This document shows, in pieces, positions 57,601 through 64,000 of a DNA stretch of 64,000 nucleotides; position 1 is the stretch's first letter; every line of letters starts with the position of its first letter. This DNA is from Mycobacterium gordonae. Its GTDB lineage: Bacteria; Actinomycetota; Actinomycetes; Mycobacteriales; Mycobacteriaceae. Where the stretch lies: the NCBI RefSeq assembly GCF_002101675.1, contig NZ_LQOY01000241.1, positions 1 through 64,000 of the forward strand. Direction: 5' to 3'. Under the pieces are notes generated by a model. That model saw nothing but the letters and a program-made list of their open reading frames with translations. It was not told the DNA's origin and did not search any database. The translations under genes were made by a program, and so were the position numbers.

Positions 57601-60600
57601 CGAGTTCCCGCTGACGTCCTCGGGCAAGCTGGACCGAAAAGCTCTGCCGGAGCCAGAGTTTCAGGACGGACAACGCTACCGCCCCCCGACTGACGCGGTC
57701 GAAGAAGTCCTGGCCTGCATTTACGCCGAGGTGCTCGGGCTGCAGCGGGTCGGGGTGGACGAATCGTTCTTCGAATTGGGCGGTGACAGCATCTTGTCGA
57801 TGCAGGTGGTCGCCAGGGCGCGCGCGGCGGGGCTGGTCTGCAAGCCCCGTGACATATTCACCGAGCAGACCGTTGCCGGTGTGGCCAGGGTGGTCACCTT
57901 GACCGACGGCGGGAGCGTCGTTTCCGACAACGGTGTCGGGAACGTTCCGGCCACCCCGATCATGTTCTCGCTGGCCAGCGTTGACGGCTGCGTCGACCAG
58001 TTCAGCCAGGCCATCGTGCTGCAGGGCCCTGCCGGTGTCACCGAGGCGGACGTGGCGGTGGCGTTACAGGCGCTGCTGGACCGGCATCCCATGCTGCGGT
58101 CCCGGCTCGTCGTCGACGACGCCGGCCGCTGGTCCTTGACGGTCCCCGACCCGGGTTCGGTGCAGGCGACGAGTTGCCTGCGGGCCGTGGCCGAGTGGTC
58201 CGATGACGCGCTGGTGGCCGCACGGTCGCGGCTGCAGCCGGCCGCGGGGACGATGCTGAGCGCGCTGTGGGTCGTCGGCGCCCGACAGCTGGTGTTGATC
58301 ATCCACCACCTGGCCGTGGACGGGGTGTCATGGCGAATCCTGCTGAGCGACCTGATCACCGCATGGGCTCAGCACACCCGCGGCCAGCCGGTGGCGTTGC
58401 CCGAGGAGGGTACGTCGTTTCGGCGGTGGGCGGCGCTGCTGAGCGACTACGCGAGCCGGTCCGACGTGGTTGCCCAGGCGGCCGCCTGGCGGCGGGTGCT
58501 TGCCGCTCCCGCCGCGTTGCCACCGGTGCACCAGGAGGACACCGTCGCCACTGCCGGTCACCTCTCGGTGTCGCTGGACGCCGAGCACACCCGGATGCTC
58601 CTCGGTGCGGTACCGGCTGCGTTTCATGCCGGCGTACAGGACGTCCTGTTGATCGCGTTCGGGCTGGCGTGGGCGGAGTTCTCCGGCTCCACCGGTGCGC
58701 CGATCGGGATCGACGTCGAGGGCCACGGGCGCCACGAGGAGCTTGCCGCGGATATCGACCTGTCACGTACGGTCGGTTGGTTCACCACCAAGTACCCGGT
58801 CGCGTTGGCGTTGGGCGAGCTGGACTGGGCGCAGGTGACCGCCGGCCAGGCGGCCCTGGGTGCGGTGCTCAAGGACGCCAAGGAACAGTTGCGCGCCCTG
58901 CCGCATCCCGTGACCTTCGGTGTGCTGCGCTACCTCAACGCTGACGTCGAACTGTCCGGGCCCGATCCGTCCATCGGCTTCAATTACCTGGGGCGGTTCG
59001 GAAATGCGGCGTCCGACGCCGCCAGCGGCGGCTGGCGCCCGGTGCGGCGTACGTTGCCGTCCACCGGTGTGTGCATGCCGATGCTGCACACCCTGGAGAT
59101 CAACGCCGGCACCCTCGACACCGAGGACGGGCCGTGCCTGCAGGTCGACTGGACTTGGGCCACGTCAGTCCTCGATGAGGCGCAGGTGACCCGGCTGAGC
59201 CGGTTGTGGTTCGAGGCCCTGGCGGGAATGTGCGCGCATGTGCAAGGCGGGGGAGGCGGTTTGACGCCGTCGGACATCGCCCCCGCCCGGTTGAGCCAGC
59301 GCCAGATCGACGGTCTGCAGCGGCAATACCGCGTCGCGGATGTGTTGCCGCTGACCCCTCTGCAGCGCGGGCTGCTCTTTCATGCCGACACGGCACAGGA
59401 CGACGTCTACGCGGTGCAACTGGATTTCACCGTGCGTGGTTCGCTCGATCCCGAGAGGTTGCACGCGGCGGTTCAGGCGGTGGTTGCGCGCCATCCCCAC
59501 CTCTGCGCCCGGTTCAGCGAGGAGTTCGACGAACCGGTCCAGATAATCCCTGCCGATCCGGAAGTGCCTTGGCAGTACCTGGAACTCGAGGCCGGCCAGA
59601 TCGAGCCCGTGTGTGCCGCCGAACGTGCTGCCGTCTGTGACTTGGGCAGTCCGCCGGCGTTCCGGGCGGTCCTGATCCGTACCGCCGAGAACCGGCACAG
59701 GTTCCTGCTCACCAATCACCACATCGTGGTCGACGGCTGGTCGCTGCCGATCCTGCTGCAGGAGATCTTCGCCAGTTATCACGGGCAACCGCTGGCTGCT
59801 CCGGTGTCATACCGGCGTTTTGTGACCTGGCTGGCCGAACGCGATATCCCCGCCGCCCGGGCGGTATGGCAGCAGATGCTGGCCGGGCTAGAGGTCCCGA
59901 CACTCCTGGCTCCCGGAAACCAGTTGCGGTCAGGGCGGCGAGGTGCTGCCTCGTTCACTCTGCCAGCCGAACTAACCGGGCAGATAAGCGATTTGGCGCG
60001 CTCGTGCCACACCACCACCAATGTCGTATTGCAGGGCGCGTGGGCGCAGCTACTGATGTGGCTCACCGGCAGCAACGATGTCGTCTTCGGGACCACGGTC
60101 TCCGGAAGGCCGTCGGAGTTGGCCGGCGCCGAGACGATCGTGGGGCTCTTGATCAACACGGTGCCGGTGCGTGCGACCTTCACCCCGGCCACCACCACCG
60201 TCGAACTCGTCGACGCGCTGCAACGCGCCTACAACGACACGCTGGAGCATCAGCACCTGGCGCTCAACGACATTCACCCCCTGGCTGGTCAGCATCAGCT
60301 GTTCGACACGCTTTTTGTCTACCAGAATTACCCAATCGACACCGGGGCGCTGACCGATGCCCACGACTTGGGCATCACGCAAGGCGCTACCCGCGATATC
60401 ACCCACTACCCCTTGACCGTTCGGGTGCTGCCGGGCGCCGAGTTGGGCCTCCTTGTGCAATACGACGCCGAATTGTTCGACAATGAGTACGTCACGACGC
60501 TGATCAGGCGGTTCGAACGTGTGCTGGCGGCGATGACCGCCGACCCGACGCGCCGGTTGTTCTCGGTCGATTCGCTCGACGGCGCCGAGCATGCCCGGCT

Positions 60601-63600
60601 CGCCGAGTGGGGTAACCGGGCGGTGCTCCGTCAACCGGAGTCCGCGACAGCTTCGATTCCGGCGTTGTGGGACGCCCAGGTGGGGCGTACCCCTGACGCG
60701 ATCGCGGTGTGCGCCGACGGCGACTCGATGACCTATCGCGAACTCGACGACATCGCTACCAGGATGGCACGGCTCCTGGCCGGACACGGTATCGGCCCGG
60801 GAACGGTTGTCGCCCTGTTGCTTCCGAGATCAGCACCGGCGGTCGCGGCGATTTTGGCGGTGTTGAAAGCGCGTGCAGCCTACCTGCCGATCGACCCGGG
60901 TCTGCCGGCGGCGCGGATCGGGTTCCTACTGGACGACGCCGCGCCGATGGCCGCGATCACCACCAGTGCACTGGCTGACCGGCTCGAGGGGTTCACCGGC
61001 GTGGTGATCGACGTCGAGGAAGCGCGCCTCGATGCACACCCCGGCGCGGTGCTGCCGGTGGCGATGCAGATGCCGAAGCCCGACGACATCGCCTACCTCA
61101 TCTACACCTCCGGCACCACCGGAGTTCCCAAAGGGGTTGCCATACCCCAGCACAACGTGGTCCGGATGCTGAGGTCGCTGGATGACCGCCTGCCCCACCA
61201 GGCAGTGTGGTCGCAGTGCCACTCACTGGCGTTCGACTTCTCGGTGTGGGAGATCTTCGGTGCGCTGCTCAGTGGTGGGCGGCTGGTGGTGGTGCCCGAC
61301 TCGGTGGTCCGTTCGGCGCAGGACCTGCATGCCATGCTGGTCGCTGAAAAGGTAAGCGTGTTGAGCCAGACCCCGTCGGCGTTCTATGCGCTGATAACCG
61401 CTGCCGCACTCAGCCCCGAGTCAAGACTTCGGCCGAACCTGCACACGGTGGTGTTCGGCGGTGAAGCCCTTGACCCACAGCTGCTTTCGAGCTGGTTGGA
61501 CCACGGCGCACCGCAACTGCTCAACCTTTATGGCATCACTGAGACGACGGTGCACGCCTCGATCCGGGAGATCGTGGCCGACGACATCCGACGCGGCGGC
61601 AGCCCGATCGGAGCGCCGCTGGACCATGTGGGCTTCTTCGTGCTGGACGGTTGGCTGCGCCCGGTGCCGGCGGGCGTGGTGGGGGAGCTGTATGTCGCCG
61701 GTGCGGGGCTGGGGACCGGATATGTGGGACGACCCGGGCTGACGGCTTCGCGATTCGTCGCGTGCCCGTTCGGCGCTGCCGGGGCGCGCATGTATCGCAC
61801 CGGTGACCTGGTGTCGTGGGACACCGACGGGCAGCTGGTATACGCGGGCCGGGTCGATCATCAGGTCAAGATCCGCGGCTACCGCATCGAACTCGGGGAG
61901 ATCCGGGCAGCTCTGGGAGGGCTGGACGGAGTCGAGCAGGCGGTCGTCATCGCCCGCGAGGACCGTCCCGGTGACAGACGACTCGTCGGATACCTCATCG
62001 AGTCGACCCCCGGCGTGGTCGATGTGGCCGAGGCGCGGCATGCGCTGGGCCAGCAGTTGCCTGCCTACATGGTGCCGGCCGCGCTGATGGTGGTCGAGGC
62101 GATGCCGTTGACGGTCAACGGCAAACTCGACGCGCGCGCCCTGCCGACGCCGGACTACGGCGCCGGTGTCTCTCGTGCCGCAGCCAGTCCACTCGAGGAG
62201 ATCCTGGCCGGTATCCATGCCCGGGTACTCGGGCTGGAGCGGGTAGGTGTGGAGGAGTCGTTCTTCGATCTGGGCGGGGATTCGCTGTCGGCGATGCGTC
62301 TGGTCGCCGCGGTCAACGCCGCTCTTCATGCCGGGCTGTCGGTGCGTGCGGTGTTCGAGGCGCCGACGGTTGCCTTGCTGGCCGCGCGTATCGGGTCGGC
62401 CGGCGCCGGCCGGCAGCCACTCGTCCCCGGCCGGCGGCCCGCGATGATCCCGTTGTCCTTCGCGCAGAGCCGGCTGTGGTTCCTGCACCAATTCCATGGT
62501 CCGTCAGCGACATACAACATTCCGGTGGCGTTGCGGCTGCGCGGGCAGCTGGACGCCGATGCGTTGGGCGCCGCGTTCGCCGACGTGCTCACCCGGCACG
62601 AGAGCCTGCGCACGGTGTTCGCCATGCCGGACGGGACACCGCGGCAGGTGATCGTGCCGGCCGAGAACGCCGGCCTCGGCTGGCGCACCGTCGATGCGAC
62701 AGCATGGTCGGCCCGGCAGCTCACCGAGGCCATCGAAGCGGTGGGACGGCACCCGTTCGACCTGACCACCGAGATCCCGCTGCGCGCCGAGCTTTTCACG
62801 CTGACAGCGGACGAGCACGTGCTGGCGATCGCGGTGCACCACATCGCGGGGGACGGCTGGTCGCTGGCCCCGCTGGCGCGCGACCTCGGGCTGGCCTACG
62901 CCGCCCGCCGCGCCGGGCAGCCGCCGCAGTGGGCGGAGCTACCGGTGCAGTACGCCGATTACACGCTGTGGCAACGGGATTGCCTGGGTGACCCGGCGGA
63001 CCCGGGCAGTCGGCTGGCCGGGCAGCTGAAATTCTGGGAAGGCATGCTGGCCGGCCTGCCCGAACGCCTTGCGCTGCCCACCGACCGCCCCTACCCGGTG
63101 GTCGCCGATTATCGCGGCGCCAGTGTAGAGATCGACTGGCCGGCGCAGCTGCACCGGCGGGTACGCGAGGTGGCCACGGCGCACGGCGCGACCGGCTTCA
63201 TGGTGGTGCAGGCGGCCTTGGCGCTGCTGCTGGCCAAGCTCAGCGCGAGTTCCGATGTGGCGATCGGGTTTCCGATCGCCGGCCGCAGTGATCCAGCGCT
63301 GGACGACCTGGTGGGGTGCTTCGTCAATACGCTGGTACTGCGGGTCGACCTCGATGGGGACCCGACGATCGGCGAACTGCTGAGCCAGGTGCGCGAGCGC
63401 AGCCTGGCCGCCTACGAACACCAGGACGTGCCTTTCGAGCTGCTCGTGGAGCGGCTCAACCCGATTCGATCGCTGAACCACCACCCGCTGATCCAGGTGC
63501 TGATGGCCTGGCAGAACAATGTGCTCCCGCCCGCCACCCTGGGCGATCTGCGGGTCGAGCCGATGCCGATCGAAACCCACACCGCGCGTATGGATCTGGC

Positions 63601-64000
63601 TTTCTCGCTCGCCGAACGATTCACCGACGGGGGTGAGCCGGCCGGGATCGGCGGGTCAGTGGAATTCCGCACCGACGTGTTCGACCCGGCCGGCATCGAA
63701 ATCCTGGTCCAGCGGTTGCAGCGTGTCCTCGAGGCCATGACCGCCGGGCCCGGCGCACGGGTGTCGTCGGTATCTCTGCTCGACGCCGTCGAGCGCAGCC
63801 GGCTGGGCGAGTGGGGTCACCACTCGGCGCTGACCCAGCCCGCAGCCGCCCAGACGTCGATCCCGGCCGCCCTGGCCGCGCAGGTCGCGCGCACGCCGGA
63901 CGCCGAGGCGGTGACCTGCAACGGGCGGGCGATGACGTACCGGCAGTTCGACGAGGCGTCGAACCGGTTGGCGCAGGTGCTGATCCGAAACGGCGCGAGA
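45611..64000 (+). CDS. Giant multimodular nonribosomal peptide synthetase (3' truncated by window)
   Basis: One frame runs open from ATG 45611 to the window end, over 6,100 codons, with no stop seen. Domain order is T1 - C1-A1-T2 - C2-A2-T3-E1 - C3-A3(MT)-T4-E2 - C4-A4-T5 - C5-A5(start). All carrier domains keep GGDS (first Ser48). C1, C2 and C5 have [10 protein letters not shown]3 and C4, which follow E domains, have N-terminal LPLTPxQxGLLFHA and HHxVVDGWS, as expected for D-specific (DCL) condensation. Both E domains have [10 protein letters not shown] and FNYLGR. A3 contains an inserted SAM methyltransferase (VLEIGAGSG). The protein starts with a carrier domain and no adenylation domain, so the first building block is loaded in trans. 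It should act in the cytosol with the upstream MbtH-like protein. Confidence 0.95.
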   Translation, partial: MTTLEGELQRSNSDGPSVEQVLIDIYSQVLGVERVGVDESFFDLGGDSLSAMRVIVAVNAALNADLRVGALFDAPTIAQLASRIAGDSGRLTPLRAVPRPAVVPLSYAQSRLWFIDQLQGASPVYNRAVALRLRGQLDEQALGIGLSDLVRRHEALRTVFPAVDGIPRQVVVPAARADTGWQVVDATGWPPDRLEAAITETARHPFHLATEIPLWAKLFRVDEQDHVVVVVVHHIAGDGWSISVLASDLIAAYISRCAGQPPGWSELPVQYIDYTLWQRDNLGDLTDRESPLAAQVGFWEETLAGMPHRLELPTDRPYPPVADHRGDQVRVDWPAFLQRQIHELAREHNATSFMVVQAALAVLLSGLGSTSDVAVGFPIAGRGDPALDALVGFFVNTLVLRVNLDGDPTFAELLAQTRQRSLAAYEHQDVPFEVLVDRLNPPRSRTHHPLIQVILNWQNNDPTVGLVAGDLQITPVPVDTHTARMDLAFFLIDRVAEDGELDGIGGRVEFRTDVFEAATIETLIARLETVLAAVTTHPGRRLSALDLMDRGEHARLARWGNYAALTRPLPAATSISSAWAAQAARTPDAVALTYRDRSWTYREVDETSNRLAHLLTGYGAAPGAVVALLMERSAQAVTAILAVLKTGAAYLPLDPGMPGSRLDFMIDDAAPCAAVTDAGTALTLSRHGLPTIDVDHLDPVEMQSFSGPVGSGPVPGDVAYLMYTSGTTGVPKGVAITHHNVTRLMGSLDLELVPGQAWTQCHSLVFDFSVWEIWGALLHGGRLVVVPDEVLRSPHDFRSLLVAEQVNVLCQTPSAFYALATVDAQQRDVKEQLELQAVIFGGEALQPQRLRTWLRDHPRSPRLLNLYGITETTVHVTAREILEADADCIVSPIGLPLADIALFVLDRWLRPVAVGVVGELYVAGRGVGVGYVGRMRLTASRFVACPFAGTGAPGTRMYRTGDLVRWGADGHLIYVGRSDEQVKIRGYRIECGEVAAALAEVDGVEQAVVTVREDRPGDKRLVGYVTESVAGSLDLPGVRAAAAERLPSYMVPTAVIALEALPLTINGKLDTKALPAPTYVDDDHYRAPGTPVEEIISGIFAHVLGLERVGVDESFFDLGGDSLLAMRVVAAINSALDAGLAVRTLFDAPSVAQLAPRIGVGVARLTPLAAVPRPAVIPLSFAQNRLWIIDQFQGPSAIYNIPAALRLRGPLHVEALGVALTDVVGRHESLRTLFSPVRGVPSQTVIPLQRADFGWQAVDATAWPANRLADAVAAAACHHFDLATEIPLRATLFKLSEQEHILVVVVHHIAGDGWSLGVLSADLGTAYLARSTGQAPNWAPLPLQYVDYTLWQRQTLGDLADADSPMAGQLRYWEQALAGLPPHVQLPTDRPYPPVAEHRGGKVVLEWPAAVARRVRDVAGAYGATSFMVVQAALAVLLSKLSGSRDVAVGFPIAGRGDPALDKVVGFFVNTLVLRVDLSGNPTFADLLAQVRERSLAAYENRDVPFEVLVERLNPARSLTHHPLIQVMLAWQNNIAPSLALGDLDVAPIPVETDTARMDLAFSLAERYAGGGEPAGISGTVEYRTDVFDAATIKALTGWLQTVLIAVTTHPKRRLSSVDLVAGEERYLLNRWGNRAVLTQPAPPAVSIPEAWAAQLARTPTAVALTCGPRSWTYRELDQASNRLAHHLSARGVHSGTLVALVFSRSAEAIIAMLAVLKSSAGYLPVDPALPQARIGFMLADAGPVAVITTSALIDRLEVHGVPVIDVGAPAIHACPATPRPMPPPDHLAYLIYTSGTTGVPKGVAITHHNVTQLLRITGFFGSGDQNLSAATRFAATQWHSYSFDVSVWEIWGALLRGGRLVIVPEDVAASPSDFHDLLTAERIDVLTQTPSAVGMLDVTGLESTALVVGGEACPPELVDRWAPGRVVINAYGPTETTVYAAMSPPLRPDSGAPPIGSPVSGAALFVLDRWLRQVPAGVVGELYVAGRGLGVGYWRRSGLTAARFVACPFGGPGSRMYRTGDLVRWRDDGQLDYLGRADEQVKIRGYRIELGEVRTELAAIDGVGQAVVVAREDRPGDKRLVGYVTGTGDVTGIRAILAQRLPSYMVPAAVIALDALPLTVNGKLDTRALPAPEYQEVDRYRPPEGAVEETLAVIYAEVLGLDRVGVDEPFFDLGGDSILAMQVVARARAAGVMCRPRDVFVEQTVAGVARVAAAADGEADSIDEGTGELVPTPIMCWWQCHTGAVEQFNQTMVLQAPAGTTEADVRVILQALIDRHATLRLRGDGERWWVPEAGADAAGCLQEVTELTPKTLAQARSRLDPVAGRMLCAQWCAPAGQLALVIHHLAVDGVSWRILLHDINTAWGQLRDGRQVALPAAGTSFQRWSSLLNEHAHARSVIDTAAAWRQVLTAANPLPPVRPEADTLGTAGRLSVTLDADTTRMLLGAVPAAFHAGVQDILLIGFAFAWAEFLGAGGAPILIDVEGHGRHDDIAPRVDLSHTVGWFTTRYPVAMSVGGPDWSEVVAGDATLGSAIKDLKEQLRSVPHPLTYGLLRYLNSDVELSGAEPVIGFNYLGRLGAPVKSGGQAWSIGPRIADSNAGLPMALMHTVEVNAVTVETESGPQLHADWTWAPSVLDGGQVNRLSRLWFEALAGICAQVRRGGGGLTPSDIVPARLTQQQIDELQSRYNIADVLPLTPIQQGLLFHAAATGGDVYAVQLDFAIAGVLDPQRLHAAVRTVLTRHPNLAARFCDHEPVQLIPADPTLPWQYLQLDTEEQIQQICAAERIAVCDLATPPAFRAALIRTGEHRHRLVLTNHHVVVDGWSMPIVLREIFAAYQGHRLPAAAPYRRFVTWLADRDRVAAQEAWRHALRGFDTPTLVGTAAHSGPSPRRATLFRVSGTTTRALNELARSCHTTVNIVLQAAFSQLLRCLTGHHDVAFGTTVSGRPAEVPGAESMVGLFINTVPVRATLTPATTTAELLGRLHRTHHDTLEHQHLALSEIHRITGHDILFDTLFVYQNFPIDIAALSGSGGLDITEMSRHDYNHYPLTVQALPGPELGLRVEFDSDVFDTAAIDGLIGRLERILLGMTADPEAPLSSLDLLDVGEHRRLERWGNRAVLSRAGRAAESIPVLWAAQVARTTDAVAVRFQGDSMSYRELDDTANRLAQRLAGVGAGPGTFVALLLPRSAQAVAAILAALKTGAAYLPIDPALPQARIAFMLDDAAPVAAVTTTALAGRLEGRDLPVIDVSASTSAGPYSAPPAAAADDIAYLIYTSGTTGVPKGVAVSHRNVTQLLASLNHHFEPAGQVWSQWHSLAFDVSVCEIFGALLSGGHLVVVPESVSRAPEEFHALLIAEQVSVLSQTPSAFYALQAVDGHGQSPRLETVLFAGEALEPQRLRAWLKAHPVSPRLLNLYGTTETTVHASVRQIVAADLEKAVSPIGVPLSHLAFLVLDGWLRPVPPGLVGELYVAGSAVGVGYWCRAPLTAVRFVACPFGPAGTRMYRTGDLVSWGTEGQLRYVGRADEQVKVRGYRIELGEIQNALLGCPQVEQALATTRQHASGGTQLVAYITLAPTRGADRDAGQDADIVEQWQHLYDDLYGSEAAQPDFGMDFRGWNSSYTGDPIPVEQMQEWRSATVDRVLALQPRRVLEIGAGSGLVVSQIAPHCEEYVATDISAVAIGNLARALERGQFPWRNRVRVLAQPAHVTSGLAHNHFDTIILNSIIQYFPNAGYLADVIDSAMDLLAPGGALFIGDVRNYTLQAAFQTSVALWDTASDADEVRRRVRRAIVSESELLLAPDFFVGWAASQDEVAGLDVQVKRGTADNELNRFRYDVVVHKTPAPVRSLAATPTWSWSDAVRLGARLKSDRPAAVRVTAIPRAGLISDVHAERALAAGRPLPDALTAPSVESVTPEQLHRLGAATGYRVAVTWGAQPGTVDAIFLTDRAPLTDVYRPAGQTHSRTTYANEPRTNSTISVVRQQMSARLPAYMVPAQIVVLDEFPLTSSGKLDRKALPEPEFQDGQRYRPPTDAVEEVLACIYAEVLGLQRVGVDESFFELGGDSILSMQVVARARAAGLVCKPRDIFTEQTVAGVARVVTLTDGGSVVSDNGVGNVPATPIMFSLASVDGCVDQFSQAIVLQGPAGVTEADVAVALQALLDRHPMLRSRLVVDDAGRWSLTVPDPGSVQATSCLRAVAEWSDDALVAARSRLQPAAGTMLSALWVVGARQLVLIIHHLAVDGVSWRILLSDLITAWAQHTRGQPVALPEEGTSFRRWAALLSDYASRSDVVAQAAAWRRVLAAPAALPPVHQEDTVATAGHLSVSLDAEHTRMLLGAVPAAFHAGVQDVLLIAFGLAWAEFSGSTGAPIGIDVEGHGRHEELAADIDLSRTVGWFTTKYPVALALGELDWAQVTAGQAALGAVLKDAKEQLRALPHPVTFGVLRYLNADVELSGPDPSIGFNYLGRFGNAASDAASGGWRPVRRTLPSTGVCMPMLHTLEINAGTLDTEDGPCLQVDWTWATSVLDEAQVTRLSRLWFEALAGMCAHVQGGGGGLTPSDIAPARLSQRQIDGLQRQYRVADVLPLTPLQRGLLFHADTAQDDVYAVQLDFTVRGSLDPERLHAAVQAVVARHPHLCARFSEEFDEPVQIIPADPEVPWQYLELEAGQIEPVCAAERAAVCDLGSPPAFRAVLIRTAENRHRFLLTNHHIVVDGWSLPILLQEIFASYHGQPLAAPVSYRRFVTWLAERDIPAARAVWQQMLAGLEVPTLLAPGNQLRSGRRGAASFTLPAELTGQISDLARSCHTTTNVVLQGAWAQLLMWLTGSNDVVFGTTVSGRPSELAGAETIVGLLINTVPVRATFTPATTTVELVDALQRAYNDTLEHQHLALNDIHPLAGQHQLFDTLFVYQNYPIDTGALTDAHDLGITQGATRDITHYPLTVRVLPGAELGLLVQYDAELFDNEYVTTLIRRFERVLAAMTADPTRRLFSVDSLDGAEHARLAEWGNRAVLRQPESATASIPALWDAQVGRTPDAIAVCADGDSMTYRELDDIATRMARLLAGHGIGPGTVVALLLPRSAPAVAAILAVLKARAAYLPIDPGLPAARIGFLLDDAAPMAAITTSALADRLEGFTGVVIDVEEARLDAHPGAVLPVAMQMPKPDDIAYLIYTSGTTGVPKGVAIPQHNVVRMLRSLDDRLPHQAVWSQCHSLAFDFSVWEIFGALLSGGRLVVVPDSVVRSAQDLHAMLVAEKVSVLSQTPSAFYALITAAALSPESRLRPNLHTVVFGGEALDPQLLSSWLDHGAPQLLNLYGITETTVHASIREIVADDIRRGGSPIGAPLDHVGFFVLDGWLRPVPAGVVGELYVAGAGLGTGYVGRPGLTASRFVACPFGAAGARMYRTGDLVSWDTDGQLVYAGRVDHQVKIRGYRIELGEIRAALGGLDGVEQAVVIAREDRPGDRRLVGYLIESTPGVVDVAEARHALGQQLPAYMVPAALMVVEAMPLTVNGKLDARALPTPDYGAGVSRAAASPLEEILAGIHARVLGLERVGVEESFFDLGGDSLSAMRLVAAVNAALHAGLSVRAVFEAPTVALLAARIGSAGAGRQPLVPGRRPAMIPLSFAQSRLWFLHQFHGPSATYNIPVALRLRGQLDADALGAAFADVLTRHESLRTVFAMPDGTPRQVIVPAENAGLGWRTVDATAWSARQLTEAIEAVGRHPFDLTTEIPLRAELFTLTADEHVLAIAVHHIAGDGWSLAPLARDLGLAYAARRAGQPPQWAELPVQYADYTLWQRDCLGDPADPGSRLAGQLKFWEGMLAGLPERLALPTDRPYPVVADYRGASVEIDWPAQLHRRVREVATAHGATGFMVVQAALALLLAKLSASSDVAIGFPIAGRSDPALDDLVGCFVNTLVLRVDLDGDPTIGELLSQVRERSLAAYEHQDVPFELLVERLNPIRSLNHHPLIQVLMAWQNNVLPPATLGDLRVEPMPIETHTARMDLAFSLAERFTDGGEPAGIGGSVEFRTDVFDPAGIEILVQRLQRVLEAMTAGPGARVSSVSLLDAVERSRLGEWGHHSALTQPAAAQTSIPAALAAQVARTPDAEAVTCNGRAMTYRQFDEASNRLAQVLIRNGAR
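45656..45885 (+). other. NRPS N-terminal carrier domain T1
   Basis: A phosphopantetheine carrier ([14 protein letters not shown], Ser codon 45752-45754), preceded only by about 17 residues. No adenylation or starter condensation domain precedes it. It must receive a starter, such as an acyl or aminoacyl group, from a separate ligase or upstream protein. Confidence 0.88.
45914..49085 (+). other. NRPS module 1 (C1-A1-T2)
   Basis: C1 starts at [14 protein letters not shown] and carries HHIAGDGWS near 46306 (LCL type). A1 has [11 protein letters not shown] at 47777. The specificity residues read by eye (GrsA positions 235-331) are D,F,W,C,I,G,L,V,H, close to the threonine pattern. T2 has LGGDSLLAM. 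There is no E domain, so an L-residue is predicted. Confidence 0.75.
49125..53640 (+). other. NRPS module 2 (C2-A2-T3-E1)
   Basis: C2 starts [15 protein letters not shown]2 has [11 protein letters not shown] at 50987. By-eye specificity residues are D,V,W,T,V,G,A,V,Y, for which I make no prediction. T3 has [10 protein letters not shown]1 (about 52300-53620) has [25 protein letters not shown] and FNYLGR, so an epimerised (D) residue is expected. Confidence 0.75.
53660..59290 (+). other. NRPS module 3 (C3-A3 with N-methyltransferase-T4-E2)
   Basis: C3 begins [14 protein letters not shown] (DCL type, after E1). A3 has [11 protein letters not shown] at 55424. By-eye residues are D,V,C,S,L,A,L,V,H, with Cys replacing the usual Trp in [10 protein letters not shown] methyltransferase of about 260 residues (56345-57120, VLEIGAGSG at about 56549) sits between motifs A8 and A10; the adenylation C-terminal part resumes at [11 protein letters not shown]4 and E2 follow. 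An N-methyl-D-residue is predicted. Confidence 0.75.
59320..62395 (+). other. NRPS module 4 (C4-A4-T5)
   Basis: C4 begins [14 protein letters not shown] (DCL type, after E2). A4 has [11 protein letters not shown] at 61103. By-eye specificity residues are D,F,W,S,V,G,L,V,H, close to threonine codes. T5 has LGGDSLSAM. There is no E domain. Confidence 0.75.
62430..64000 (+). other. NRPS module 5, partial (C5-A5 start)
   Basis: C5 begins [14 protein letters not shown] with HHIAGDGWS (LCL type, as expected after an L-type module). A5 starts near 63850 ([14 protein letters not shown]) and is cut by the window end before its specificity region. Confidence 0.8.

Noticed and set aside
45611-64000. 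Possible frameshift or split in the giant NRPS
   Set aside because: Frame was checked at conserved motifs (48755, 55421, 56555, 61091, 63191), all in the same phase, and no stop was seen, so a single chain is preferred.
1-64000. Prophage, insertion sequence, tRNA or rRNA genes
   Set aside because: No transposase, integrase, inverted-repeat-flanked element, tRNA-like cloverleaf or rRNA segment was recognised anywhere in the window.

Overview
This is a GC-rich actinobacterial chromosome segment, almost certainly from a Mycobacterium species. The evidence is the PE and PE_PGRS proteins, a WhiB regulator, a DUF2993/LmeA-type protein, close matches (from memory) to M. tuberculosis DevR/DosR, Rv2623, Rv2625c, Rv2629 and GabD2, and a set of DosR-type operators. 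PE_PGRS genes favour the slow-growing or environmental clades. I saw no rRNA, tRNA, insertion sequence or CRISPR array.

Layout. (1) 1-9.8 kb: two tandem PE_PGRS-type genes ending in glycoside hydrolase domains (GH64-like, then GH16), followed by an LmeA-like protein, an SDR oxidoreductase, small secreted proteins, a WhiB4-like regulator, a GAF-GGDEF diguanylate cyclase and a cation/proton antiporter. (2) 9.9-34.3 kb: a dormancy (DosR regulon) island. It holds a small unknown protein, an Acg-like nitroreductase, a complete group 3b [NiFe] hydrogenase operon with its own maturation protease, an alpha/beta hydrolase, the Rv2629 orthologue, a FadD ligase, an alpha/beta hydrolase, two wax-ester synthase/DGAT genes flanking a HAD/P-loop fusion, an SRPBCC protein, an M50-CBS protease (Rv2625c type), four universal stress proteins, and the DosR/DosS-type two-component pair itself. 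At least six palindromes resembling the DosR box lie upstream of these genes. (3) 34.3-45 kb: housekeeping and accessory genes, including a redoxin, DUF3253, DUF5994, an orphan ParA, a DHFR-like reductase, a GDSL esterase, GabD2 and an F420-type LLM oxidoreductase. A third PE-anchored glycanase is here (PE + two CBM2 + GH12), and so are the remains of a cold-shock gene. (4) 45.35-64 kb: an MbtH-like gene and the first 18.4 kb of a giant nonribosomal peptide synthetase that runs off the window.

How they fit. The island couples hypoxia/redox sensing (DosS/DosR) to H2/NAD(P)H metabolism, triacylglycerol or wax storage, stress proteins and membrane proteolysis. The NRPS begins with a bare carrier domain and reads T-[C-A-T]-[C-A-T-E]-[C-A(MT)-T-E]-[C-A-T]-[C-A...]. 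It predicts a peptide of at least five added residues with two D-configured units, one of them N-methylated. This does not look like the mycobactin or classical glycopeptidolipid assembly lines and is the best candidate here for an undescribed product. The three PE-anchored glucan hydrolases form a second unusual theme.
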